Assembly (NCBI RefSeq): GCF_022844445.1
Contig: NZ_JALHLS010000016.1
Location: 22,058-86,057 of the forward strand
Reading direction: 5' to 3'
From: Hyphomonas sp.
GTDB lineage: Bacteria > Pseudomonadota > Alphaproteobacteria > Caulobacterales > Hyphomonadaceae
DNA: 64,000 nt
Below are positions 43,100 to 50,795 of the stretch, one piece after another. Both the position numbers and the translations under genes were made by a program. The notes under the pieces are model-generated. The model was not told where the DNA came from. It ran no database searches and was given only the letters and a program-made list of their open reading frames with translations. Position 1 is the first letter of the stretch. Each line of letters opens with the position of its first letter.

Positions 43100-44183
43100 G
43101 GTCGAGCACGCTGTTGCGGCGGGCCGCTTCCTGAGCGGCAAGCCCCATCCGGACGGCTTTCGCACCGTCTTCCAGGCTGACCTCTACGGCGCCGCGCCCG
43201 CACACGACCTCGAGGAATCTGGCGTGCTGGGTAAAGGTCGACCCATGATGGTCCCCGATCCTGGACAGCTCCGGATCTATCGGCAGGAGACGCGTGGACG
43301 GGTTCTTCGGATGCCTTGGATAGAGCGAGAGTTCCGGGACGGGCGACTCTCCGAGATGCGCCGGCCAGAACCGCTGCGGACCGGGGATCCGGCATTCGAT
43401 CTTGCCCACCGGGCCGACGCAGGAAATCTCCTCGTTCCATTTGGTGCCGTCCGCGAACATGCAGAGCTCAAGCAGCGCGCGCGCGCCGCAGGCAAAATCG
43501 AAGATCGCATAGCCGCCATCCCAGATGTCCGAGGTTTTCCCGTCATAGACTTCGTCAAGATGGTTCACCATCTGGCCGGCGCTCGCCATGACCCGGACAG
43601 GCTCGGACCCGATGATCAGCCGCATCAGGTCGAAGAAGTGGCAGCATTTCTCGACCAGCGTGCCGCCCGTGTTGGCATTGAACCGGTTCCAGTCCCCATA
43701 CTTTTTAAGGAAGGGAATCCTGTGCTCGCGCAGCGTCAGCATCTTGACCCCGCCGGTCGCCGCATGGACATCGGCCAGCAGGGCCTCGATGGGCGGCATA
43801 TAGCGGTATTCCATCGCCACCCAGACCGGAGGCTTGTAGGCCGCCGCAAAGGCGGCGACGCGCGCAGCATCCCCGGACCTTGTATAGAGCGGTTTTTCGC
43901 AGAGGATCGGCAGGGGCCGGATCCGGGCAATCTCTTCGAGCTGGTCAAGATGGCAGAAATTGGGGCTGCAGATCACGACCGCGTCCAGACCCGGATGGGC
44001 CAGCAGGTCGGCGACCGAGCTTGCCACGCGGGCGCCGCCCGCAAGCTGGGCTGCGCGCGCCGCATTGTCCGGCAGCGGATCGTAAACGACCCCGAATTTC
44101 GCGCCGTCCAGGCGGGACACATTGAGCAGGTGCTCGGTCCCCATCATGCCGCAGCCGATGAGGCCGTAGATCTTTTCAGACAT
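43092..44183 (-). CDS. Gfo/Idh/MocA-family oxidoreductase, candidate NAD-dependent sulfoquinovosidase
   Basis: A 363-residue protein. The Rossmann motif is IYGLIGCGMMGTEHL, then DAVVICSPNFCHLDQ, the catalytic-region CEKPLYT (the family EKP lysine) and NTGGTLVEKCCHFFDLMRL with the conserved histidine. Members are NAD(P)-dependent sugar dehydrogenases. Some (GH109, GH188) are NAD-dependent glycosidases, and GH188 enzymes release sulfoquinovose from its glycosides. The sulfonate context makes GH188-like activity an attractive hypothesis that the sequence alone cannot settle. Confidence 0.82.
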   Translation of the reverse strand: MSEKIYGLIGCGMMGTEHLLNVSRLDGAKFGVVYDPLPDNAARAAQLAGGARVASSVADLLAHPGLDAVVICSPNFCHLDQLEEIARIRPLPILCEKPLYTRSGDAARVAAFAAAYKPPVWVAMEYRYMPPIEALLADVHAATGGVKMLTLREHRIPFLKKYGDWNRFNANTGGTLVEKCCHFFDLMRLIIGSEPVRVMASAGQMVNHLDEVYDGKTSDIWDGGYAIFDFACGARALLELCMFADGTKWNEEISCVGPVGKIECRIPGPQRFWPAHLGESPVPELSLYPRHPKNPSTRLLPIDPELSRIGDHHGSTFTQHARFLEVVCGRGAVEVSLEDGAKAVRMGLAAQEAARRNSVLDLG

Positions 44184-44192
44184 GCTCTTCCC

Positions 44193-44894
44193 CTATTGAA
44201 GCCTTATCGTGTAGCGCGCGAGGTCCGGATCAAACCAGGTCCGGGAATACTCCGCAGGCTGATTGTCCTGCGCGAAACTGAGGCGCTCGATATAGCCGGC
44301 CGGCGTGCCGGGCTTTATCGCAAGCTCCTGCGGCGCCCAGTCCGGAACGTCCCGGACCGTGACACGGTCCTCAATCCGGGAGATCACCAGCCCGAGCGCT
44401 TTCTTGTAATAGAAATAGAGCGAGTCCATCAGCTCCTGGGCGCGCAGGCGCGGCGCAAAGCGGGCGTCGAGCCATATTTCTTCCAGGGCGACGGGCGTGT
44501 CATCGAGCAAGCGTACCCGGCGGATACAATGGGCCAGCGGCGCCTCGCCGAAATAGGGCGCGTCGGGCGGCTTTCGAAGCTTGACGACATCGATCACCCG
44601 GGCCGTTGGAAGCCCGCCGCCGGCTGCCAGCTCCAGCCTGAAAAAGGCATAGATGCTTTCCACCATCGGGCGGGCACTAATGTAGTTTCCTGACCCCTGG
44701 ACGCGCTGCAGCAGTCCCTTTTCCTCAAGCAGCGCCAAGGCGCGCCTCAGGGTTCCGACCGCGACGCCGAGCTCCGCCGCCATGCGCCGCTCGGGCGGCA
44801 GGCGCGCGCCGTCGGCAAGGTGCCCCGCGATAATCTCGCGGATCAGCATCTCGCTCAGCTGGACATGTTTGGGAAGTGCAGCGGACTGGATCAT
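44193..44894 (-). CDS. GntR/HutC-family regulator
   Basis: A 233-residue protein. The winged helix-turn-helix (about 10-70) reads LIREIIAGHLADGARLPPER then RMAAELGVAVGTLRRALALL. The C-terminal UTRA ligand domain (about 90-230) contains DAPYFGEAPLAHCIRRVRLL and EYSRTWFDPDLARY. It probably senses the sulfonated substrate or a catabolite. It is divergent from the monooxygenase operon across about 110 bases and co-directional with the Gfo/Idh, exporter and receptor genes, so it can control both arms. Confidence 0.9.
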   Translation of the reverse strand: MIQSAALPKHVQLSEMLIREIIAGHLADGARLPPERRMAAELGVAVGTLRRALALLEEKGLLQRVQGSGNYISARPMVESIYAFFRLELAAGGGLPTARVIDVVKLRKPPDAPYFGEAPLAHCIRRVRLLDDTPVALEEIWLDARFAPRLRAQELMDSLYFYYKKALGLVISRIEDRVTVRDVPDWAPQELAIKPGTPAGYIERLSFAQDNQPAEYSRTWFDPDLARYTIRLQ

Positions 44895-44919
44895 GACAGG
44901 GAAAGCGGTTTGCTCCGCG

Positions 44920-44942
44920 AATTGATCTAGTATTGATATATC
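44920..44942. promoter_or_regulatory. AT-rich divergent control region of the sulfonate locus
   Basis: ATTGAT repeats at 44921-44926 and 44932-44937, and the palindrome GATATATC lies at 44935-44942. They are in the gap between gntR and the monooxygenase operon. The GAATTGAT start is shared with the repeat before the TonB-receptor gene. Probably promoter plus GntR site. Confidence 0.4.
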
Positions 44943-45003
44943 GCCGACCAGATGCTAGGCAAGCGAAATCAAGTGAGGCCACAGCACCGGGAGAATGCAG
45001 GCA

Positions 45004-46161
45004 ATGAGTGTGGTTCCGGTACGCTCCTCAGACCTCGATGCGCTGGAAGTGTCCTGGTTCGCTGCTCTGTGCTCGGATGATTATGCCCTCCTCGGCGTGC
45101 CGGATCCGAGCTTGCGGTCGAGCTGGAATCACTGCCGCGACATCGCGCTCGAGGCAGAAGCGCAGGGGTTCAGGAATATCCTCTGTCCCTCCTCCTACCA
45201 GGTCGGCCAGGACACCTTGAGTTTCGTCGCCGGCTGCGCACCCATCACGTCCGATATCAACTTCCTGGCCGCGATTCGCTGCGGAGAGATGCAGCCGGTA
45301 ATGCTGGCACGCACGGTTGCAACCCTCGACCACATGTTGCGGGGCCGGCTCACGCTCAATGTCATCAGCTCGGATTTTCCCGGCGAGGTCGCCGACAGCG
45401 CCCTGCGCTACCGGCGCAGCCATGAAGTCGTCGAGATCCTCCGGCAGGCCTGGACGCGCGATCACATCGCGTATGACGGCGAGATCTACAAGATCAGCAA
45501 GATCTCCTCCGATCCCGCCCGCCCCTACCAGCAGAACGGCGGCCCGCTCCTCTATTTCGGCGGCTATTCCCCCGACGCGCTGGAGCTGTGCGGGGCCCAG
45601 TGCGATGTCTACCTGATGTGGCCCGAGCCCAAGGCGCAGATCGCCGAGCGCATGAAGGCCGTTCATGCCCGCGCGGCCGCTCACGGACGCGTGCTCGACT
45701 ACGGGCTGAGGGTGCATGTGATCGTGCGCGACACCGAGGCTGAAGCGCGCGAGTATGCCGAGCATCTCGTCAGCCAGCTCGACGATGAGTATGGCAAGAT
45801 AATCCGCGACCGGGGACATGACAGCATCAGCCTCGGCGTTGCTCACCAGACGCGCGCGCGCGAACTTGCTGATCAGTTCGGCTACATCGAACCCCATCTG
45901 TGGACCGGCATCGGACGAGCCCGTTCCGGCTGCGGGGCGGCGCTCGTCGGCTCGGCAGACCAGGTCCTGTCGGAAATCGAGACCTACCGGAAAATGGGCA
46001 TCCGGGCCTTCATCTTTTCCGGCTATCCCCACCTTGATGAATGCCGCTCCTTCGGAGCGCGCGTCCTGCCGCAGCTGAAGACCTGCTCGCTTCCCGAGGC
46101 ATACGGACGCGTGCCGGCCTCGACGCCGGCCACGCCTCTGGGCGTCGGAGAGCGCCGATGA
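45004..46161 (+). CDS. SsuD/SmoC-like flavin-dependent sulfonate monooxygenase
   Basis: About 385 residues, luciferase-like TIM barrel. The sequence follows alkanesulfonate monooxygenase SsuD closely: LLYFGGYSPDALELCGAQCD then VYLMWPEP, YGLRVHVIVRDTEAEA, LVSQLDDE, and LWTGIGRARSGCGAALVGSA with FIFSGYPHLDE. SsuD, and the sulfoquinovose enzyme SmoC, use FMNH2 and O2 to cleave the carbon-sulfur bond and release sulfite and an aldehyde. ATG at 45004 is favoured over 44995 because the latter is one base from the GGGAG. It heads a four-gene operon with overlapping stops and starts. Substrate identity is inferred. Confidence 0.85.
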   Translation: MSVVPVRSSDLDALEVSWFAALCSDDYALLGVPDPSLRSSWNHCRDIALEAEAQGFRNILCPSSYQVGQDTLSFVAGCAPITSDINFLAAIRCGEMQPVMLARTVATLDHMLRGRLTLNVISSDFPGEVADSALRYRRSHEVVEILRQAWTRDHIAYDGEIYKISKISSDPARPYQQNGGPLLYFGGYSPDALELCGAQCDVYLMWPEPKAQIAERMKAVHARAAAHGRVLDYGLRVHVIVRDTEAEAREYAEHLVSQLDDEYGKIIRDRGHDSISLGVAHQTRARELADQFGYIEPHLWTGIGRARSGCGAALVGSADQVLSEIETYRKMGIRAFIFSGYPHLDECRSFGARVLPQLKTCSLPEAYGRVPASTPATPLGVGERR

Positions 46162-47054
46162 TCCCGCGCCAGGTACTTTGCCCAGGCCTGAGCCTGTCCC
46201 GCCTCGCCTATGGCATGTGGCGGATCGGGGATGACAGCGACACGTCCCCCCGGCATGTCCAGGCCAAGATCGAAGCCTGTCTTGACCAGGGCATCACGAC
46301 GATCGACCAGGCCGACATCTACGGCGATTACGGCGCAGAAGCCCTGCTCGGCGCCTGCCTGAAACAGGCGCCCGGGCTGCGCAGCCGGATCGAGATCATC
46401 ACCAAGTGCGATATCGTCGCCCCCTGCGGCCGGTATGCCGATCGCCGGGTGAAGTATTATGACACGAGCCCGGCGCACATCCTGTCTTCGGTCGACCAGT
46501 CGCTGGCCGCGATGAGCATCGACGTGATCGATCTCCTGCTTCTCCACCGACCTGACCCGATGCTGGACCATCTGGCGACCGGGGCAGCCCTGGACGGGCT
46601 CATTGCGTCCGGAAAAGTACGCGCTGTCGGTGTGTCGAATTTCCGTCCGCATGACACCGCGCTCCTCCAGTCCGGCATGAAGACGCAGATCGTCGCAAAC
46701 CAGATCGAACTCAGCCTGACCGCGCACCAGGCTCTGACCAATGGCGACCTCGCCGCCATCCAGGAACGCGGGATGCTGCCGATGGCCTGGTCGCCGCTCG
46801 GCGGCGGGCAGCTGATGACCGGCGCACCCTCAAAACTGAAGACGACGCTGGACGCGTTCGCCCGCCAGAACGACGTCGACCCGTCGGCGGTCGCGCTCGC
46901 CTGGCTGCTCGCGCACCCGGCAGGCATCCTTCCGGTTCTGGGCACCAACCGGATCGAGAGGATCCGGGCAGCTGCAGATGCGTTCCGTGTACGGATGGAC
47001 CGTCAGGACTGGTTTGAACTCTATACGGCCGCGCTCGGCCGCGAGGTCGCATAG
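46158..47054 (+). CDS. Aldo/keto reductase (SmoB-like)
   Basis: A 298-residue AKR of the YdhF type. The catalytic tetrad region is visible: DQADIYGDYGAEALLG (Asp and Tyr), EIITKCDI (Lys), LLLLHRPDP (His). The NADP-binding end IVANQIELSLT and VLGTNRIERIRAAADAF completes the fold. In the sulfo-SMO pathway SmoB reduces the 6-oxo-glucose produced by SmoC to glucose. The ATG overlaps the monooxygenase stop by four bases. It directly follows the monooxygenase and precedes the flavin reductase, the same adjacency as smoC-smoB-smoA. Confidence 0.87.
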   Translation: MIPRQVLCPGLSLSRLAYGMWRIGDDSDTSPRHVQAKIEACLDQGITTIDQADIYGDYGAEALLGACLKQAPGLRSRIEIITKCDIVAPCGRYADRRVKYYDTSPAHILSSVDQSLAAMSIDVIDLLLLHRPDPMLDHLATGAALDGLIASGKVRAVGVSNFRPHDTALLQSGMKTQIVANQIELSLTAHQALTNGDLAAIQERGMLPMAWSPLGGGQLMTGAPSKLKTTLDAFARQNDVDPSAVALAWLLAHPAGILPVLGTNRIERIRAAADAFRVRMDRQDWFELYTAALGREVA

Positions 47055-47551
47055 TGTTGGCGCCGGGGCCGGACCATTTCGACCCGTCGGGCGACCCCCT
47101 GCGCTTTCGCCAGGCCCTTGGCCGGTATGCAACCGGCGTGGTGGTCGTGACGACCTCAACCGCGTCGGGCCCGGTCGGCCTCACGGTCAACAGCTTTGCA
47201 AGTGTCTCCCTGTCTCCGCCCCTCGTCCTCTGGTCTCCTGCCAAGTCTTCAGGCCGGCACAACGCCTTCCGCGACGCGCGCCAGTTCGCAGTCCATGTCC
47301 TGGCCGGCGGCCAGAAAAAGGTATGCGACCATTTCGTGCGAAGCTCGGGAGGCTTCGGTGACTTTTGCGCCGCTTTCAACGAGGCGGGGATCCCGCTGAT
47401 ACCGGGCTGCGCCGCGATCTTCGAATGCACCCAGGTGGCCGTTCATGACGGCGGGGACCATTCGATCATCATCGGCGAAGTAAACCGGGTCCATTCCGGA
47501 GAGGCGAGCGCGCTTGTCTTTCGCGGCGGCGAATTCGAGGTTTCCAGATGA
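47054..47551 (+). CDS. Flavin reductase (SmoA/HpaC-like)
   Basis: A 165-residue flavin-reductase-like split barrel. The motifs are FRQALGRYATGVVVVTTSTA, VGLTVNSFASVSLSPPLVLW and the C-terminal HSIIIGEV. It supplies reduced flavin to the two-component monooxygenase. The start is GTG at 47054, sharing a base with the aldo/keto reductase stop (TAGTG). It overlaps the symporter gene by four bases. Confidence 0.9.
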   Translation: MLAPGPDHFDPSGDPLRFRQALGRYATGVVVVTTSTASGPVGLTVNSFASVSLSPPLVLWSPAKSSGRHNAFRDARQFAVHVLAGGQKKVCDHFVRSSGGFGDFCAAFNEAGIPLIPGCAAIFECTQVAVHDGGDHSIIIGEVNRVHSGEASALVFRGGEFEVSR

Positions 47552-49260
47552 ACACGGGCGAGTTGGTCTTCACCCTGGCAACCTGCGCCGGTTTCATGGC
47601 GCTGGTCGCCTGGATTTCCTATCTCATGACACGCGGGGAGACCCAGACGAAGGATGGCTACTTCCTCGCCGGGCGAAACCTGGGCGGGCTTTTCATTGCC
47701 GGCTCGCTGCTCCTGACCAATCTGTCTGCGGAACAACTGATCGGCCTCAATGGCTCGGCCTACGGCTACAATCTCTCGAGCATGGCGTGGGAGGTGACCG
47801 CCGCAGTCGCAACCGTCGCGATGGCCTTCATCTTCCTCCCGCGCTACCTTTCCGGCGCGTTCACGACCCTGCCCGAGTTCCTGAAGAGCCGCTATGACAT
47901 CCAGGTCCAGCGGCTTTCGGTCATCCTCTTCATGCTGGGCTACGGGCTGGTCACGATCCCTTCGGTCCTCTACTCCGGCTCGATTGCGGTCATCCGCATC
48001 TTTGACATCGAGAACCTTTTAGGTGTCGGCCCGTTCGAGGCGCTTGTCATCACCGTGCTGGTGGTCGGGATCGTCGGCGCCATCTACGCTGTTTTCGGCG
48101 GCCTGAAGGCTGTCGCTGTCTCTGATACGCTGAACGGGGTCGGCCTGCTGATCGTGGGCGCGCTCGTGCCCGTGCTTGGCCTGATGCTTCTTGGCAACGG
48201 GAATTTCCTCGCCGGCCTGTCGACGATCGCGTCGTCGGATACCGAAAAGCTGAACGCGATCGGTGGAGCCTCTGACCCGACACCGTTCGGCACGCTGTTC
48301 ACCGGCATGATCCTCGCCAACCTGTTCTACTGGTGCGCCAACCAGTATGTGATCCAGCGTGCGCTGGCGGCGCGAAATCTGGCGGAAGGCCAGAAAGGCG
48401 TGCTCCTGTCGGGCTTCTTCAAGGTCCTGGTGCCGATGTTCATGATGATCCCCGGCATCATCGCCTTCCACCTTTACGGGCCGGGACTTGCCTCGATCGA
48501 CCTTGCCTACCCGCAACTCGTCCGCGACGTGTTCCCGGTCTGGATGATGGGCTTTTTCCTGGCTGTGCTTCTGGGCGCCGTCTTCAGTTCCTTCAACTCC
48601 CTGCTCAACAGCGCCGCGACGCTGTTCTGCATCGATGTCTATACGCCCCTGCGGGGCGGCGAAGTCAGCGACAAGGAAATCGTCCGTGTCGCGATGATTG
48701 CGAGTGTCGTGATCGCGATATTCTCGTTTATCGTGGCGCCGCTCCTGTTCTTTGCGCCTGAGGGCCTGTGGCAGATCATCCGCGTCTTCACGGGCTTCTA
48801 CAACATCCCGATCGTCACCATCGTGATTGTCGGGCTGTTCACCCGGCGCACACCGGCCATCGGTGCGAAGATCGTCATCGTGTTCCATGTCGTCGCCTAC
48901 GGGCTTGCCAAGTTCGTGTTCGACGAGATCATCACGATCCACTTCCTTCACCTCTATGCCATCCTGTTCGTGATCGAGGTGGCGATCATGCTGGTTGCGG
49001 CAAAACTGAGCCCGCGCCAGGAAGCCTGGTCATTCGAGCCGCGCCAGCAGGTTGACCTGTCACCGTGGCGACTGGCGCCGCAGGCGGCCATCACCCTCTT
49101 GTCGCTCGTCGTCCTGATGTACCTCGTGTTCTCGCCGCTCGGGCTGGCGGGGTCAGGCCCCGGCTGGCCGTTCGCCGCCGGAGTCGCAGCTCTCGCGGTG
49201 CTCAACGTGCTGGCCTGGACGCGAGCACTCCTGCCTCGCCGCGGGCAGGCCAACGCCTGA
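47548..49260 (+). CDS. Sodium:solute symporter (SSS family, SglT-like)
   Basis: A 570-residue transporter with about 14 membrane helices. Family stretches include DGYFLAGRNLGGLFIAGSLL, TNLSAEQLIGLNGSAYGYN, GAIYAVFGGLKAVAVSDTLNG and ANLFYWCANQYVIQRALAARN. These resemble sodium/sugar symporters of the SglT/YidK type. As the last gene of the monooxygenase operon it most likely brings the sulfonated sugar across the inner membrane, complementing the TonB receptor in the outer membrane. Confidence 0.9.
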   Translation: MNTGELVFTLATCAGFMALVAWISYLMTRGETQTKDGYFLAGRNLGGLFIAGSLLLTNLSAEQLIGLNGSAYGYNLSSMAWEVTAAVATVAMAFIFLPRYLSGAFTTLPEFLKSRYDIQVQRLSVILFMLGYGLVTIPSVLYSGSIAVIRIFDIENLLGVGPFEALVITVLVVGIVGAIYAVFGGLKAVAVSDTLNGVGLLIVGALVPVLGLMLLGNGNFLAGLSTIASSDTEKLNAIGGASDPTPFGTLFTGMILANLFYWCANQYVIQRALAARNLAEGQKGVLLSGFFKVLVPMFMMIPGIIAFHLYGPGLASIDLAYPQLVRDVFPVWMMGFFLAVLLGAVFSSFNSLLNSAATLFCIDVYTPLRGGEVSDKEIVRVAMIASVVIAIFSFIVAPLLFFAPEGLWQIIRVFTGFYNIPIVTIVIVGLFTRRTPAIGAKIVIVFHVVAYGLAKFVFDEIITIHFLHLYAILFVIEVAIMLVAAKLSPRQEAWSFEPRQQVDLSPWRLAPQAAITLLSLVVLMYLVFSPLGLAGSGPGWPFAAGVAALAVLNVLAWTRALLPRRGQANA

Positions 49261-49340
49261 GACGGCCCTGCCCTCTGTCCTGGATCAGTGCACCGGCTGG
49301 CCCGGCGCCTCGATCTTCTCGTCAGCGCGCGCCTCAAGCG

Positions 49341-50795
49341 CTAGAAGTAAGCGGACTGGCTCTTGTCGATTTCGCGGCGCTCATCGTCGGAAAGCTCGAC
49401 GGGAAAGTAGATGAATTCCTGGACGGCCCCGATCATGCCGCGCTCTGTATGCTCTGAGCGGATGAGGTAGAGCCCGCTGCCGCCCCAGGCAAAGGCATCG
49501 GAGGCTTCCGAAACAACGAGTTCCCCGTCCCGGTAAGCAGAGGTTCGCTTGCCATCGAACACGAACAGGCCCCGGTCGGCCTCGAACAGGCCCGGCCAGG
49601 AACGCTCCTCAGAGTAGAGGTTGTCATCCCGGTTGCCGAACCGGACCCGGTCACTGGCGCGGAAGTTTCCGAAATCGACCATTTCGCCTGTCGTGGAGCC
49701 GAACAGTTCGGCATTGTTGGTGACCTCATCAACGCCGAACACGGCCGACACGGTGCGCGCTTCGCCCGCGTCGATGCGGATTGAACTGACCAGGAGGCCG
49801 CTGTCCTGAGTCTGCGAGACGAGCGCCGGCTTTTTCCGGCGCATCTGGAGCTCGCCTTTCCAGTGGATGAGCAATTGCTGCTTCGGGTCGTGCTGGACCG
49901 CGTCCATCCGGTTCCCGCTCTGGTCATACCAGCTGGCCACGAAGCAGGCAGACTCCCGGCAGAACCTTTCGAGGCTTGTCTGGTCGAGGTCACCCCTCAC
50001 CGTCGCGCCAATGTCGAGTTCCCGGTCATCTTCTGCCCGCCGCACCCGCAGCAGCGGGCCCGCATAGGCGCTGCTGAGCCGTCGCACCGAATAGGCGGCT
50101 GCGCTTTCTTTGACCTGATCAAGCAATCCGGAAAACTCTACCCTGCGACTGTCGGTCCGTGTACGTCCTGTCCCGCCTGCCGGCGTCGCAATGACGACGG
50201 ACAGGGTGAGATCGCCCTGCGCAAGGCCCGACACGTCGACCTCGCCCACAAGCTCAGAAGCCGAGCTGATCGTGCCGGCGCCCGTGACAGCGCCTTCACC
50301 TGCAGAACTTGTGATCTCATACGTGTAGGCGGCGCCTTGCGGCGCCTTGGCGATGACGAAGCTCGCAAACGCGGCGCCGTCCTCCTTCCGGTCGATGTCG
50401 GCGGCGAACGAGGCCGAATAAGTCTCGACCCGGACGCCGGAAAGGTCCGGCGCTGCAAATCCGGGACCCGTGAGGGCGTTGCCGGCAAGGTCGCGGATCA
50501 CGCCGCCGCCCGGATCGATCGCGCCGGAGAGGGATATCCCGTTGGCGTCAAAATCGCCGGCTTCGATCTCATAGGCAAAGACAAGCCGGTCCGTGCCGCT
50601 GCCCGATACATAGGTTGCCGGGCGCGCCGCACCGCCGATATCGATCATGATCCGGGGTGTCCCGCCGGCGAGATCGACCACCACCGGTTCACTCATCGCG
50701 ACGGTGAAGGTCAGCGGCGCGGCCGCGGCCGGCAGGCTGACAACGAGCCCGGCGAGCGCGAGAAGAATGAAACGCAGGCCTCTAGTTCTCATCAT
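49341..50795 (-). CDS. Secreted lectin-like protein, companion half of the inverse autotransporter
   Basis: About 484 residues. Signal peptide (RFILLALAGLVVSLPAAAA). The first domain (LTFTVAMSEPVVVDLAGGTP, SGSGTDRLVFAYEI, GVIRDLAGNALTG) is the later part of a SwmB-like beta domain. One repeat similar to those of the neighbouring gene follows (about 130-225). A jelly-roll domain (about 235-484: AYSVRRLSSAYAGPLLRVRR, SWYDQSGNRMDAVQH) resembles the catalytic/lectin part of GH54 arabinofuranosidase-like proteins. Its ATG overlaps the 3' end of the upstream gene. Starts at 50816 or 50792 are also possible. Probably cell-surface or exported. Enzymatic activity is not evident. Confidence 0.75.
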   Translation of the reverse strand: MMRTRGLRFILLALAGLVVSLPAAAAPLTFTVAMSEPVVVDLAGGTPRIMIDIGGAARPATYVSGSGTDRLVFAYEIEAGDFDANGISLSGAIDPGGGVIRDLAGNALTGPGFAAPDLSGVRVETYSASFAADIDRKEDGAAFASFVIAKAPQGAAYTYEITSSAGEGAVTGAGTISSASELVGEVDVSGLAQGDLTLSVVIATPAGGTGRTRTDSRRVEFSGLLDQVKESAAAYSVRRLSSAYAGPLLRVRRAEDDRELDIGATVRGDLDQTSLERFCRESACFVASWYDQSGNRMDAVQHDPKQQLLIHWKGELQMRRKKPALVSQTQDSGLLVSSIRIDAGEARTVSAVFGVDEVTNNAELFGSTTGEMVDFGNFRASDRVRFGNRDDNLYSEERSWPGLFEADRGLFVFDGKRTSAYRDGELVVSEASDAFAWGGSGLYLIRSEHTERGMIGAVQEFIYFPVELSDDERREIDKSQSAYF

